Both the position numbers and the translations under genes were made by a program. DNA of 9,018 nt from DASXSB01 sp036506275 (GTDB lineage Bacteria > Methylomirabilota > Methylomirabilia > Rokubacteriales > CSP1-6): NCBI GenBank assembly GCA_036506275.1, contig DASXSB010000137.1:1-9018 (forward strand). Direction: 5' to 3'. This document shows, piece after piece, positions 1-7,980 of the stretch. Numbering within the stretch: the stretch's first letter is position 1; every line of letters begins with the position of its first letter. The notes under the pieces are model-generated. The model was not told where the DNA came from, made no database searches, and was given only the letters and a program-made list of their open reading frames with translations.

Positions 1-1
1 G

Positions 2-2116
<2,115 letters not shown>

Positions 2117-2127
2117 CGCGATGCGCG

Positions 2128-2910
2128 TCAGACGACGGCGGCCGCGCCGCCGTCGAAGTTGACGGCGGTGCCCGTGATGAAGCGCGCGCGCTCGGAGACG
2201 AGGAAGGCGACGAGATCGGCGAACTCGCTCGCCTCTCCCACGCGCCCGAGCGGGATGCGGCGCTGCTTCGCCACGTCCTGGTAGAACGCGTCGAGATCGC
2301 CCTTGGCGCGGCGCTCCCACTGCCCGCTCTTCACGATGCCGAGGGCGACCGTGTTCACGCGGATGCCGTCGGCGGCGTACTCGTTGGCGAGCGACTTGGT
2401 GAGGTTGATGCCGGCCGCGCGCGTGACCGACGTCGGGAGCGAGCGGGCGGCGGGGGCCTTGCCGCCCACGGTGGTGACGTTCACGATGGCGCCGCCGCCG
2501 CGCGCCTTCATGAGGGGAACGACGAGCCGGCAGAAGCGAATGGCCGCCATCAGCTTGAGCTCGATGTCGTAGAGCCAGGTCTGGTCGTCCACGGCCTCGA
2601 AGCCGGCCGCGGACGACGTGCCCGCGTTGTTGATGAGGATGTCGACACCGCCGAAGGTGCGCACCACCTCGGCCACGAACGCCTCCACCTCGGCTGCCTG
2701 CGTGACGTCCGTGGACCGCGCGATGATGTCGGCGCCGGTCTCCTTGCGGATGGCGCTCGCGGCCGCCTCCAGCACGTCCTTGCGGCGCGCGCACAGCGCC
2801 ACCCGCGCCCCGCAGCGCGCGAAGCGCTCGACACAGGCGCGGCCAAGCCCTTCGCTGCCTCCCGTCACGATCGCGACCTTGCCTTTGAGGCCGAGCTCGA
2901 GAGTGTCCAT
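2128..2910 (-). CDS. SDR-family oxidoreductase with non-canonical active site
   Basis: A 260-residue protein with classical short-chain dehydrogenase length and fold. The nucleotide-binding motif TGGSEGLG is at residues 16-23, ARR at 41-43 after strand beta-2 suggests NADP(H), the NNAG motif is at 94-97 and the C-terminal block ITGTAVNFDGG is intact. The catalytic tetrad Asn-Ser-Tyr-Lys is not: aligned by motif spacing, the positions hold Glu117 (IELK), Thr147 (NVTTVG), Thr160 and Arg164 (PTSVTRAAG). The rest of the fold looks well preserved, so this is more likely a divergent SDR branch than a decayed gene; I recall SDRs with similar APTxVSRAAG segments but cannot check. It may be an unusual reductase or a cofactor-binding non-enzyme. 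The ATG at 2908-2910 is chosen because the fold begins right after it; the frame stays open upstream only as antisense of the LLM gene. No Shine-Dalgarno precedes the ATG. Substrate unknown. Confidence 0.9.
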   Translation of the reverse strand: MDTLELGLKGKVAIVTGGSEGLGRACVERFARCGARVALCARRKDVLEAAASAIRKETGADIIARSTDVTQAAEVEAFVAEVVRTFGGVDILINNAGTSSAAGFEAVDDQTWLYDIELKLMAAIRFCRLVVPLMKARGGGAIVNVTTVGGKAPAARSLPTSVTRAAGINLTKSLANEYAADGIRVNTVALGIVKSGQWERRAKGDLDAFYQDVAKQRRIPLGRVGEASEFADLVAFLVSERARFITGTAVNFDGGAAAVV

Positions 2911-2918
2911 GGCCGGAG

Positions 2919-2927
2919 AAGATACCA
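2919..2927 (-). promoter_or_regulatory. Possible extended -10 promoter of the SDR gene
   Basis: On the minus strand the sequence reads TGG-TATCTT, a TGn extension followed by a hexamer matching TATAAT at four of six positions. No convincing -35 lies 16-18 bases upstream. Normal spacing would put the transcription start at about 2912, two bases before the SDR ATG, so the message would be nearly leaderless, which fits the lack of a Shine-Dalgarno sequence. This is pattern reading only. Confidence 0.3.
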
Positions 2928-2980
2928 GCCCGCGCGTTCCTGCGCTCGAGTTCCGTGCCGTGCCCGCCGCGCCGCCGGCG

Positions 2981-2989
2981 TGGTACGTT
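2981..2989 (+). promoter_or_regulatory. Possible extended -10 promoter of the LLM-LOG-RNB run
   Basis: TGG-TACGTT on the plus strand has the same TGnTAnnnT pattern as the elements before the SDR and ATPase genes. A start at about 2996 would leave a leader of roughly 23 bases containing a good Shine-Dalgarno (AGGAG, 3008-3012), which is sensible geometry. The hexamer itself matches the consensus at only three positions and no -35 is evident, so this remains tentative. Confidence 0.3.
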
Positions 2990-3018
2990 CGGGCAGCCTT
3001 TCGCGAGAGGAGAGCAGC

Positions 3019-3783
3019 ATGGAACTGGGCTTTGCGCTCGCTGCCAACACCGCCCCCGACGTCATTCGCGCCGCCGCTCGCGAAGCCGAAGCGCGCGGCT
3101 ACGCCTCCTTCTGGCTGAACCATCCCGGCTCGTTCGACGCCCTCGCCGCCCTCGCCGCGGCCGCGCGCGAGACACGTCACATCGACCTCGGCGTCGGCGT
3201 GATTCCTCTCCACACGCGTCCCCCCGACAGCATCATCAAGGGCGTGCGTGATCACGCGCTTCCGCTGGAGCGCCTGCTTCTCGGCGTCGGCAGCCCCAAC
3301 CCGGGCTCGCTCGGCCGCGTCCGCGAAGGCGTGGCCGCGTTGCGCGCCGAACTCTCCACGAGAGTGATCGTGGCGGCGCTCGGTCCCGGCATGTGCCGGC
3401 TGGCGGGAGAGATCGCGGACGGCGTCCTCTTCAACTGGCTCACACCCGAGCACGCGCGCGTGTCCGCGCAGTGGGTGCGCGACGGCGCGAGCGCCGCGGG
3501 CCGGACGGCGCCGGCGCTGTTCGCGTACGTGCGCGTCGCGTTCACGACGGCCGCCGACCGCCTCGCCGAGGAGGGCGCGCGCTACGCCGCCATTCCCGCC
3601 TACGCGGCGCACTTCGCGCGGATGGGCGTGAAACCGCTCGACACCACGATCACGGCCGCGACCCCGGACGCGCTGCGACGGGCGTTCGCGCGCTGGGAGG
3701 GCGTGGTCGACGGCCTCGTGCTGCGCGCGGTGACGGCGCACGACACGGCCGAGGAGACGCTGGCGCTCGTGCGCGCGAGGTGA
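3019..3783 (+). CDS. Compact LLM-class (luciferase-like) oxidoreductase
   Basis: A 254-residue protein of the luciferase-like monooxygenase superfamily, TIM-barrel proteins that use FMN or F420. The start is ATG 3019, preceded by AGGAG at 3008-3012 with six bases of spacing. Family marks are the N-terminal ELGFALA strand, IDLGVGVIPLHTRPP (residues 55-69), LLLGVGSPNPGS (86-97), and the strongest block IVAALGPGMCRLAGEIADG (117-135) followed by NWLTPE (139-144). Most family members run about 300-350 residues. Here only a few residues separate the helix ending ALRAEL from the AALGP strand, so the loop that usually lies between them, and part of the insertion that covers the flavin, are missing. 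There is no signal peptide or membrane segment. It is the first gene of a plus-strand run with LOG and RNB genes. Substrate and cofactor are not predictable; a non-catalytic role is possible. Confidence 0.85.
   Translation: MELGFALAANTAPDVIRAAAREAEARGYASFWLNHPGSFDALAALAAAARETRHIDLGVGVIPLHTRPPDSIIKGVRDHALPLERLLLGVGSPNPGSLGRVREGVAALRAELSTRVIVAALGPGMCRLAGEIADGVLFNWLTPEHARVSAQWVRDGASAAGRTAPALFAYVRVAFTTAADRLAEEGARYAAIPAYAAHFARMGVKPLDTTITAATPDALRRAFARWEGVVDGLVLRAVTAHDTAEETLALVRAR
3777..3783 (+). promoter_or_regulatory. Shine-Dalgarno of the LOG gene containing the LLM stop codon
   Basis: GAGGTGA matches seven consecutive bases of the ideal anti-16S complement TAAGGAGGTGA. Its last three bases are the TGA stop of the upstream LLM gene. 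Four bases later comes CTG at 3788, in frame with the LOG protein. The placement selects that CTG as start and implies translational coupling: a ribosome terminating on the LLM gene stops on the ribosome-binding site of the next gene. Confidence 0.55.
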
Positions 3784-3787
3784 GGAC

Positions 3788-4561
3788 CTGAGCACTCCCG
3801 AGCCCGCTCGGCGCTGGGGCAAGGCCGCCGATCCCGTCGAGGAGATCCGCTTCCTCGAGGGGCCTCAGCCGCGCGGGTTCGAGCTGGCGCGCGCGGCCCG
3901 CATCTTCCTGGAGCTGCTCCGTGGGTTCCGCGCGCTGCACTTCGTGGGCCCGTGCGTGACCGTGTTCGGATCCGCGCGCTTCAAGGACGAGCATCCATAC
4001 TACGCGCTCGCGCGCGACGTGGGCGCTCGGCTCGCCCGCGCCGGCTTCACGGTGATGACGGGTGGGGGGCCGGGGATCATGGAGGCGGCGAATCGCGGCG
4101 CCAAGGAGGTCGGTGGCCGCTCCATCGGGTGCAACATCGAGCTGCCGCTGGAGCAGCGACCCAACGCGTACCTCGACAAGTGGATCACCTTCCGGCATTT
4201 CTTTGTCCGCAAAGTCATGCTGGTGAAGTACTCGTACGCGTTCGTGGTGCTGCCGGGGGGCTTCGGGACGCTCGACGAGTTCTTCGAGACGGCGACGCTC
4301 ATCGAGACCGGCAAGATCCGCGACTTCCCGCTCGTGCTCATGGGTACGACGTACTGGCGGCCGCTCATGGATTTCATCGAGGGCACGCTCGTGCGCGCCG
4401 CCACCATCGACCCCGCCGACGCTGCTCGCATCACCTTGACGGACTCCGCCGCCCAGGCGGTGGACGCCATCCTCGATGCCGCCATGCGACGGTTCGGGCT
4501 CAAGTATCACGAGCCCGTGCGCCGCCGCTGGTTCCTCGCCGAGCGCGGGCTCGACCGGTGA
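3788..4561 (+). CDS. LOG-family nucleotide 5'-monophosphate phosphoribohydrolase
   Basis: A 257-residue protein of the LOG/TIGR00730 family, Rossmann-fold enzymes that hydrolyse nucleoside (or cytokinin riboside) 5'-monophosphates to free base and ribose 5-phosphate. Signature motifs are GGGPGIMEAAN (residues 92-102) and PGGFGTLDE (156-164), which form the phosphoribose-binding and catalytic site. The start is inferred as CTG 3788. A GTG at 3944 would begin directly at the first strand and discard about 52 residues of plausible helical N-terminus (RRWGKAADPVEEIRFLEG..., then RIFLELLRGFRALHFVG). No ATG, GTG or TTG lies in frame between the upstream stop at 3731-3733 and 3944, and a strong Shine-Dalgarno sits just before the CTG. 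The gene follows the LLM gene by four bases and overlaps the RNB gene by one base (TGATG). The old label 'lysine decarboxylase' for such proteins is wrong. Family certain; start moderately certain; true substrate unknown. Confidence 0.9.
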   Translation: MSTPEPARRWGKAADPVEEIRFLEGPQPRGFELARAARIFLELLRGFRALHFVGPCVTVFGSARFKDEHPYYALARDVGARLARAGFTVMTGGGPGIMEAANRGAKEVGGRSIGCNIELPLEQRPNAYLDKWITFRHFFVRKVMLVKYSYAFVVLPGGFGTLDEFFETATLIETGKIRDFPLVLMGTTYWRPLMDFIEGTLVRAATIDPADAARITLTDSAAQAVDAILDAAMRRFGLKYHEPVRRRWFLAERGLDR

Positions 4562-6045
4562 TGGCGCCCGCGTCCGGCGGAGGCGAGCGACGGAGCCGCG
4601 GTGACCTCCGCGCGATCGCCCGTCGCGCGATGGTCGAGCACGGGCTGCTGCCGGACTTCCCGCCGGCGGTACGAACGGAAGTGGCGGCGCTGGCGGGACA
4701 GGAGCAAGGTGACGGCGCGCCGCCCCGGGATCTGCGGGACCGTCTGTGGGTCTCCATCGACAACGACGATTCGCGCGACCTCGACCAGCTCTCGGTCGCG
4801 GAGCCCGCGCGCGGGGGCGCGGTGAAGATCCTGGTGGCGGTGGCGGACGTCGATGCCGCCGTGAGCCGCGGCTCCGCCACCGACGGCCACGCGCGCCACA
4901 ACACGACGTCCGTCTACACCGCGGGCGGCATCTTTCCGATGCTGCCCGAGCGTCTGTCCACCGACCTTACCTCGCTCGCGGAAGGGGAGGAGCGCCTCGC
5001 GATCGTGGTCGAGATGATGGTGGATCCGGCGGGGACCGTGGGCGCGAGCGACGTCTATCGCGCGCGCGTCCTGAACCACGCCAAGCTCGCCTACAACAGC
5101 GTGGCGGCCTGGCTCGAGGGGGCGGCGCCGCCGCCGCCGCGCGTGAGCGTGGTTGCTGGCGTGGACGAGCAGCTCCGGACCCAGGATCGCGTGGCCCAGG
5201 CGCTCCGCGCCGTACGCGATCGCCACGGCGCCCTCAGCCTGCGCACGATCGAATCGCGGGCCGTGTTCGACGGCGACGAGCTGCTCGACCTCCGCGCGGA
5301 CGAAGGCAATCGCGCCAAGGAGCTGATCGAGGATTTCATGATCGCCGCCAACATCGCGGTCGTCGGCTATCTCACGGCGCGCGGATTTCCGTCGCTCCGC
5401 CGTGTGCTGCGATCGCCGGAGCGCTGGGAACGCATCGTCGAGGTGGCGGCGCGGTTCGACGAGCACCTGCCGCCCCAGCCGGAGGCGGCCGCGCTCGCGC
5501 AATTCCTCGACCGGCGCCGGCGCGCCGATCCCGCCACGTTTCCGGATCTCTCGCTCACGATCGTGAAGCTGATGGGCCGCGGCGAATACGCGCTGGAGCG
5601 AGCGGGCACGGACGGCGACGGTCACTTCGGCCTCGCCGTCGCCGACTACACGCACTCGACGGCACCCAATCGTCGATTTCCCGACCTCGTCAGCCAGCGC
5701 CTGGTCAAGGCCGCGCTCGCGGGGCGCCCGGTGCCGTACGCGGACGCGGAGCTGACCTCAGTCGCGCAGCACTGCACGGTGCAGGAGGACAGCGCCCAGA
5801 AGGTGGAGCGGCAAGTGCGCAAGTCGGCGGCCGCGCTCCTGCTCGCTCCCCGGATCGGGCAGGAGTTCGACGCCATCGTCACCGGCGCGTCGTCGAAGGG
5901 CACGTGGGTGCGGATCGAGCGGCCGCCGGTGGAGGGCAAGCTCGTGCACGGGTTCGACGGGCTCGACGTCGGCGATCGCGTGCACGTCAAGCTCGTCGAG
6001 ACGAACGTCGACCGCGGGTTCATCGACTTCGTCCGCGCGCGCTGA
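4561..6045 (+). CDS. RNB-domain exoribonuclease (RNase II/R family), without cold-shock domains
   Basis: A 494-residue member of the RNase II/R family, 3'-to-5' hydrolytic exoribonucleases that release nucleoside 5'-monophosphates. About 60 N-terminal residues precede the RNB domain. The metal site is SIDNDDSRDLDQL: Asp67, Asp73 and Asp75 match Asp201, Asp207 and Asp209 of E. coli RNase II, but the Asp210 position is Gln76. EDFMIAANIAVVGYL (257-271) and YTHSTAPNRRFPDL (363-376) are the conserved RNB blocks, the latter carrying the catalytic-region Arg. Residues about 433-494 look like a C-terminal S1 RNA-binding domain. The two N-terminal cold-shock domains of E. coli RNase II (644 residues) are absent, similar to the short layout described for a Deinococcus RNase II-like protein. 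The ATG overlaps the LOG stop as TGATG and has no clear Shine-Dalgarno, so translation is probably coupled. Cytoplasmic. Family certain; processivity and substrate preference unknown. Confidence 0.93.
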   Translation: MAPASGGGERRSRGDLRAIARRAMVEHGLLPDFPPAVRTEVAALAGQEQGDGAPPRDLRDRLWVSIDNDDSRDLDQLSVAEPARGGAVKILVAVADVDAAVSRGSATDGHARHNTTSVYTAGGIFPMLPERLSTDLTSLAEGEERLAIVVEMMVDPAGTVGASDVYRARVLNHAKLAYNSVAAWLEGAAPPPPRVSVVAGVDEQLRTQDRVAQALRAVRDRHGALSLRTIESRAVFDGDELLDLRADEGNRAKELIEDFMIAANIAVVGYLTARGFPSLRRVLRSPERWERIVEVAARFDEHLPPQPEAAALAQFLDRRRRADPATFPDLSLTIVKLMGRGEYALERAGTDGDGHFGLAVADYTHSTAPNRRFPDLVSQRLVKAALAGRPVPYADAELTSVAQHCTVQEDSAQKVERQVRKSAAALLLAPRIGQEFDAIVTGASSKGTWVRIERPPVEGKLVHGFDGLDVGDRVHVKLVETNVDRGFIDFVRAR

Positions 6046-6060
6046 GCGCGGGGCCCGCGC
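6046..6060. terminator. GC palindrome between convergent genes, possible bidirectional terminator
   Basis: GCGCGGGGCCCGCGC is a perfect odd palindrome directly after the RNB stop (6043-6045) and three bases from the stop of the oppositely oriented metallo-hydrolase gene (6064-6066). It can fold as six G/C pairs around a three-base loop on either strand. No T tract follows, so intrinsic termination would be non-standard; it may instead block or pause convergent polymerases or protect 3' ends. Confidence 0.4.
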
Positions 6061-6063
6061 CCG

Positions 6064-6915
6064 CTAGAACGTGAGCTTGTCGCCGGGGCTGATCGGGTGG
6101 ACCTGCGTCGCTGTCTGCCCGAGGGAGCTCTGATACTCCTGCGGGGTGCCTTTCAGCACGGGGAACGTCCCGTAGTGGATCGGGATCGCGTGCTTGGGTT
6201 TCAGCATTTCCCGGGTGGCGTAGGCGGCGTCGCGCGGATCCATGAGGAAGTGACCGCCGATGGGGATGAGCACGACGTCCGGCTTGTAGTACTCGCCGAT
6301 GAAACGCATGTCGCCGAAGAGCCCGGTGTCGCCCATGTGATAGATCTTGAGCCCATCTTCCGTTTCGATGATGAAGCCGGCCGGCTCCCCGCCCGGATAG
6401 GTATGCGTCTTCTTGGTCGTCGGGTCGGCGAGCGTGACCTCCGACGAGTGCTCGGCCCGCACCTGCGTGATCTTGATCTGCGGGCCGAGCGGCGTCACCG
6501 TGCCGCCCTTCCCGAAACGAATCGCCTGCTCTCCGCTCACCCAGCCGAGGTCGATCATCGTCTGCATGAGGCCCGCCGGCCCGAACAGCTTGGCGCCGGT
6601 GCGCTTGGCCAGATCGACGGCGTCGCAGGAGCCATCGGTGCGTCCTATCGTCCCCAGGTGATCGGCGTGCCCATGGGTGATCAGGATCGCGTCGACCTTG
6701 CCGAGCTTGTCGAGATTCTTGAAGTCAGCGGGCGTCTTGGGGTTGTTCGTCAGGAAGGGATCGATCACGATGACCTTGCCGCTCGAGGTGGTGATCTTCG
6801 TGGTCGCCTGACCGAGCCAGTGGATCTCCGTCTTCGCCGTCTGCGCCCACGCCGGCTTCGCGGCGAGAGTCACGGTGGCGGCCGCCGTCACCTTGAGAAA
6901 ATCACGTCGCTCCAT
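6064..6915 (-). CDS. Tat-exported UlaG-like metallo-beta-lactamase fold hydrolase
   Basis: A 283-residue metal-dependent hydrolase of the UlaG/UPF0173-like branch of the metallo-beta-lactamase fold. The N-terminus MERRDFLKVTAAATVTLAAK is a twin-arginine signal (R3-R4-x-F-L-K) with a hydrophobic stretch and a likely cleavage after AWA (residues 22-24), so the mature enzyme should act in the periplasm after folding and metal loading in the cytoplasm. Metal ligands are HGHADH (81-86), His156 (RAEHSS), Asp196 (HMGDTG) and His247 (IPIHYGT), all present. The start ATG 6913-6915 has a strong Shine-Dalgarno, AGGAGGA at 6921-6927. A hexamer TACAGT (minus strand, 6956-6961) could be a -10 but lacks a -35. 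It is downstream of the AAA ATPase gene on the same strand with an 83-base gap. Relatives are often annotated as L-ascorbate-6-phosphate lactonase or N-acyl-phosphatidylethanolamine phospholipase D, but the substrate here is unknown. Confidence 0.92.
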   Translation of the reverse strand: MERRDFLKVTAAATVTLAAKPAWAQTAKTEIHWLGQATTKITTSSGKVIVIDPFLTNNPKTPADFKNLDKLGKVDAILITHGHADHLGTIGRTDGSCDAVDLAKRTGAKLFGPAGLMQTMIDLGWVSGEQAIRFGKGGTVTPLGPQIKITQVRAEHSSEVTLADPTTKKTHTYPGGEPAGFIIETEDGLKIYHMGDTGLFGDMRFIGEYYKPDVVLIPIGGHFLMDPRDAAYATREMLKPKHAIPIHYGTFPVLKGTPQEYQSSLGQTATQVHPISPGDKLTF

Positions 6916-6933
6916 GCCGCTCCTCCTGGATCG

Positions 6934-6948
6934 GAGATTGGGGATCTC
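6934..6948 (-). repeat. Small inverted repeat in the metallo-hydrolase leader
   Basis: GAGAT-tgggg-ATCTC is a perfect 5+5 inverted repeat that ends six bases upstream of the Shine-Dalgarno of the metallo-hydrolase gene. It could be a weak leader hairpin or an operator half-site pair, but arms of five bases are common by chance. Confidence 0.2.
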
Positions 6949-6972
6949 GACATCAACTGTATGCCGCCGATC

Positions 6973-6986
6973 AAGCCACCAGGCTT
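6973..6986 (-). terminator. Weak stem-loop after the ATPase gene
   Basis: AAGCC-ACCA-GGCTT forms a perfect five-pair stem with a four-base loop, 12 bases past the ATPase stop codon. It lacks a T tract and is short, so it may only slow or stabilise a read-through transcript into the metallo-hydrolase gene. Confidence 0.2.
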
Positions 6987-6998
6987 CATCCGCGCGCG

Positions 6999-7937
6999 CT
7001 ATGGCAGCAGGCCGCGGGGGACGACGGCCAGCGCGAAACCGATGATCCCCGTGAGAACGGCAAGGACGGTGAGCTGGGCGGTGCGGGTGATGCGGCGCGT
7101 GTCCCAGGGCCGGGGCGGTGTCCGGCGCGGGGGCTCGGTGTCGAAGGACACGAGCTCCAGGAAACCCTGCTCCACGATTTCCGGCGTCAGACGGCGGGAT
7201 TTCGCCGCCGAGCCCGCCAGGAGCGTGGCATGCCCGAGGTGATTGATCACGCGCGGGATGCCGCCGGAGTGGCGGAAGATGCGCTCCACGACGCTGGTGG
7301 GGAAGTAGAAGTCGGGCGGCGCGCCCACCGAGCGCAGGCGATGCTCGAGGTAGAGCTTGGTCTCGATCTGCGTGAGGGGCCGAAGGGTGGCGCGCACAGC
7401 CACGCGCTGCTTCAGCCGCGTGAGCTCCGGAAGCGCGAGGAGCGTGTCCAGCTTCGGCTGTCCCACGAGCAGGAGCGGAACGAGATCGGAGAGCCCACCC
7501 AGTTCGGCGAGGACAGCGCTGGTCAGTGCCTGCGCCTCATCGACGACGACCAGAACGTCCTGCCCGCGCGCCCGCCGAGCCTCCACGATGGATGCCAGCT
7601 CGGCGAGCAGGTCGGCCTTGCGACTCGCCGTGGGGACGCCGCCAAGGGCGTTGATGACGGTGGCGACGAGTCCGCTCACAGGGAGGGGCTGGACGACGGA
7701 GACGACGTCCACGCGCTCGCGCAGCTCGTGGCGCAGGACGTGGACGACCGTCGTCTTGCCGGTGCCGATCTCACCGGTCAACACCATGATCGGGCGCCGC
7801 TCGTTGACGCCGCGCACGAGGAGGTCGAGCGCCGTCCGGTGCGATTGGGCCAGGTAGAGAAAATGGGGATCCAGCCCGAAGCCGAACGGAGAGTGACGGA
7901 CGTCGTAGAAGGCCTTGTACGACGCGTCGACGATCAT
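6999..7937 (-). CDS. ExeA/GspA-like AAA ATPase with C-terminal membrane segment
   Basis: A 312-residue AAA ATPase of the ExeA/GspA-like type, ATPases known from type II secretion assembly, exopolysaccharide loci and MuB/TniB-like proteins. The typical N-terminus is present: FYDVRHSPFGFGLDPHFLYL (residues 10-29). Walker A is GEIGTGKT (55-62), Walker B is VLVVVDEAQ (128-136, Asp133-Glu134), the sensor-like VGQP is at 158-161 and RLKQR (174-178) is a likely arginine-finger region. Basic residues (RRITR, 281-285) are followed by one hydrophobic span (about 289-307) and a short tail. The periplasmic peptidoglycan-binding domain of ExeA is missing. The start is ATG 7935-7937, chosen because the family N-terminus begins there and GGGAGGA (7946-7952) precedes it; the frame extends to 8102 but that stretch has no family sequence and overlaps the next gene. 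No secretion, polysaccharide or transposase gene is in view, so its role is unknown. Confidence 0.9.
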   Translation of the reverse strand: MIVDASYKAFYDVRHSPFGFGLDPHFLYLAQSHRTALDLLVRGVNERRPIMVLTGEIGTGKTTVVHVLRHELRERVDVVSVVQPLPVSGLVATVINALGGVPTASRKADLLAELASIVEARRARGQDVLVVVDEAQALTSAVLAELGGLSDLVPLLLVGQPKLDTLLALPELTRLKQRVAVRATLRPLTQIETKLYLEHRLRSVGAPPDFYFPTSVVERIFRHSGGIPRVINHLGHATLLAGSAAKSRRLTPEIVEQGFLELVSFDTEPPRRTPPRPWDTRRITRTAQLTVLAVLTGIIGFALAVVPRGLLP

Positions 7938-7953
7938 GAACCGAGTCCTCCCG

Positions 7954-7974
7954 CACACCGGCCGATCGGGTGTG
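7954..7974 (-). repeat. Inverted repeat abutting the ATPase Shine-Dalgarno
   Basis: CACACC (7954-7959) and GGTGTG (7969-7974) are perfect six-base arms around a nine-base loop that itself contains CGATCG. On the minus-strand transcript the stem would end one base before the Shine-Dalgarno (7946-7952) of the ATPase gene, so folding could influence ribosome access. Could also be chance in this GC-rich DNA. Confidence 0.3.
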
Positions 7975-7980
7975 GAGCGC

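Noticed and set aside
2911..3822. N-terminal extension of the SDR frame, antisense to the LLM gene
   Set aside because: The translated stretch has no SDR or other family sequence, and the SDR fold begins right after ATG 2910.
3952..4560. Upstream extension of the RNB frame through the LOG gene
   Set aside because: The LOG frame carries clear motifs there; the RNB-frame translation is Arg-rich and without domains, and ATG 4561 couples neatly to the LOG stop.
3944..4561. GTG 3944 as the LOG gene start
   Set aside because: It would start at the first Rossmann strand and drop plausible N-terminal residues encoded from 3788, and it lacks a Shine-Dalgarno at proper spacing.
4507..5655. Long minus-strand open frame opposite the RNB gene
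   Set aside because: High-GC antisense artefact; no recognisable motif, while the plus strand encodes a complete RNB domain.
3788..6045. LOG plus RNase pair as a toxin-antitoxin or phage-defence module
   Set aside because: Both proteins look like housekeeping enzymes with complete catalytic motifs, codon use matches the neighbours, and no mobile or defence genes are nearby.
6999..7937. ATPase as a TniB/MuB-type transposition protein
   Set aside because: The N-terminal FYxxxxxPFxxxxDPxFLYL block and C-terminal membrane span fit the ExeA/GspA type, and there is no transposase, terminal repeat or target duplication in view.
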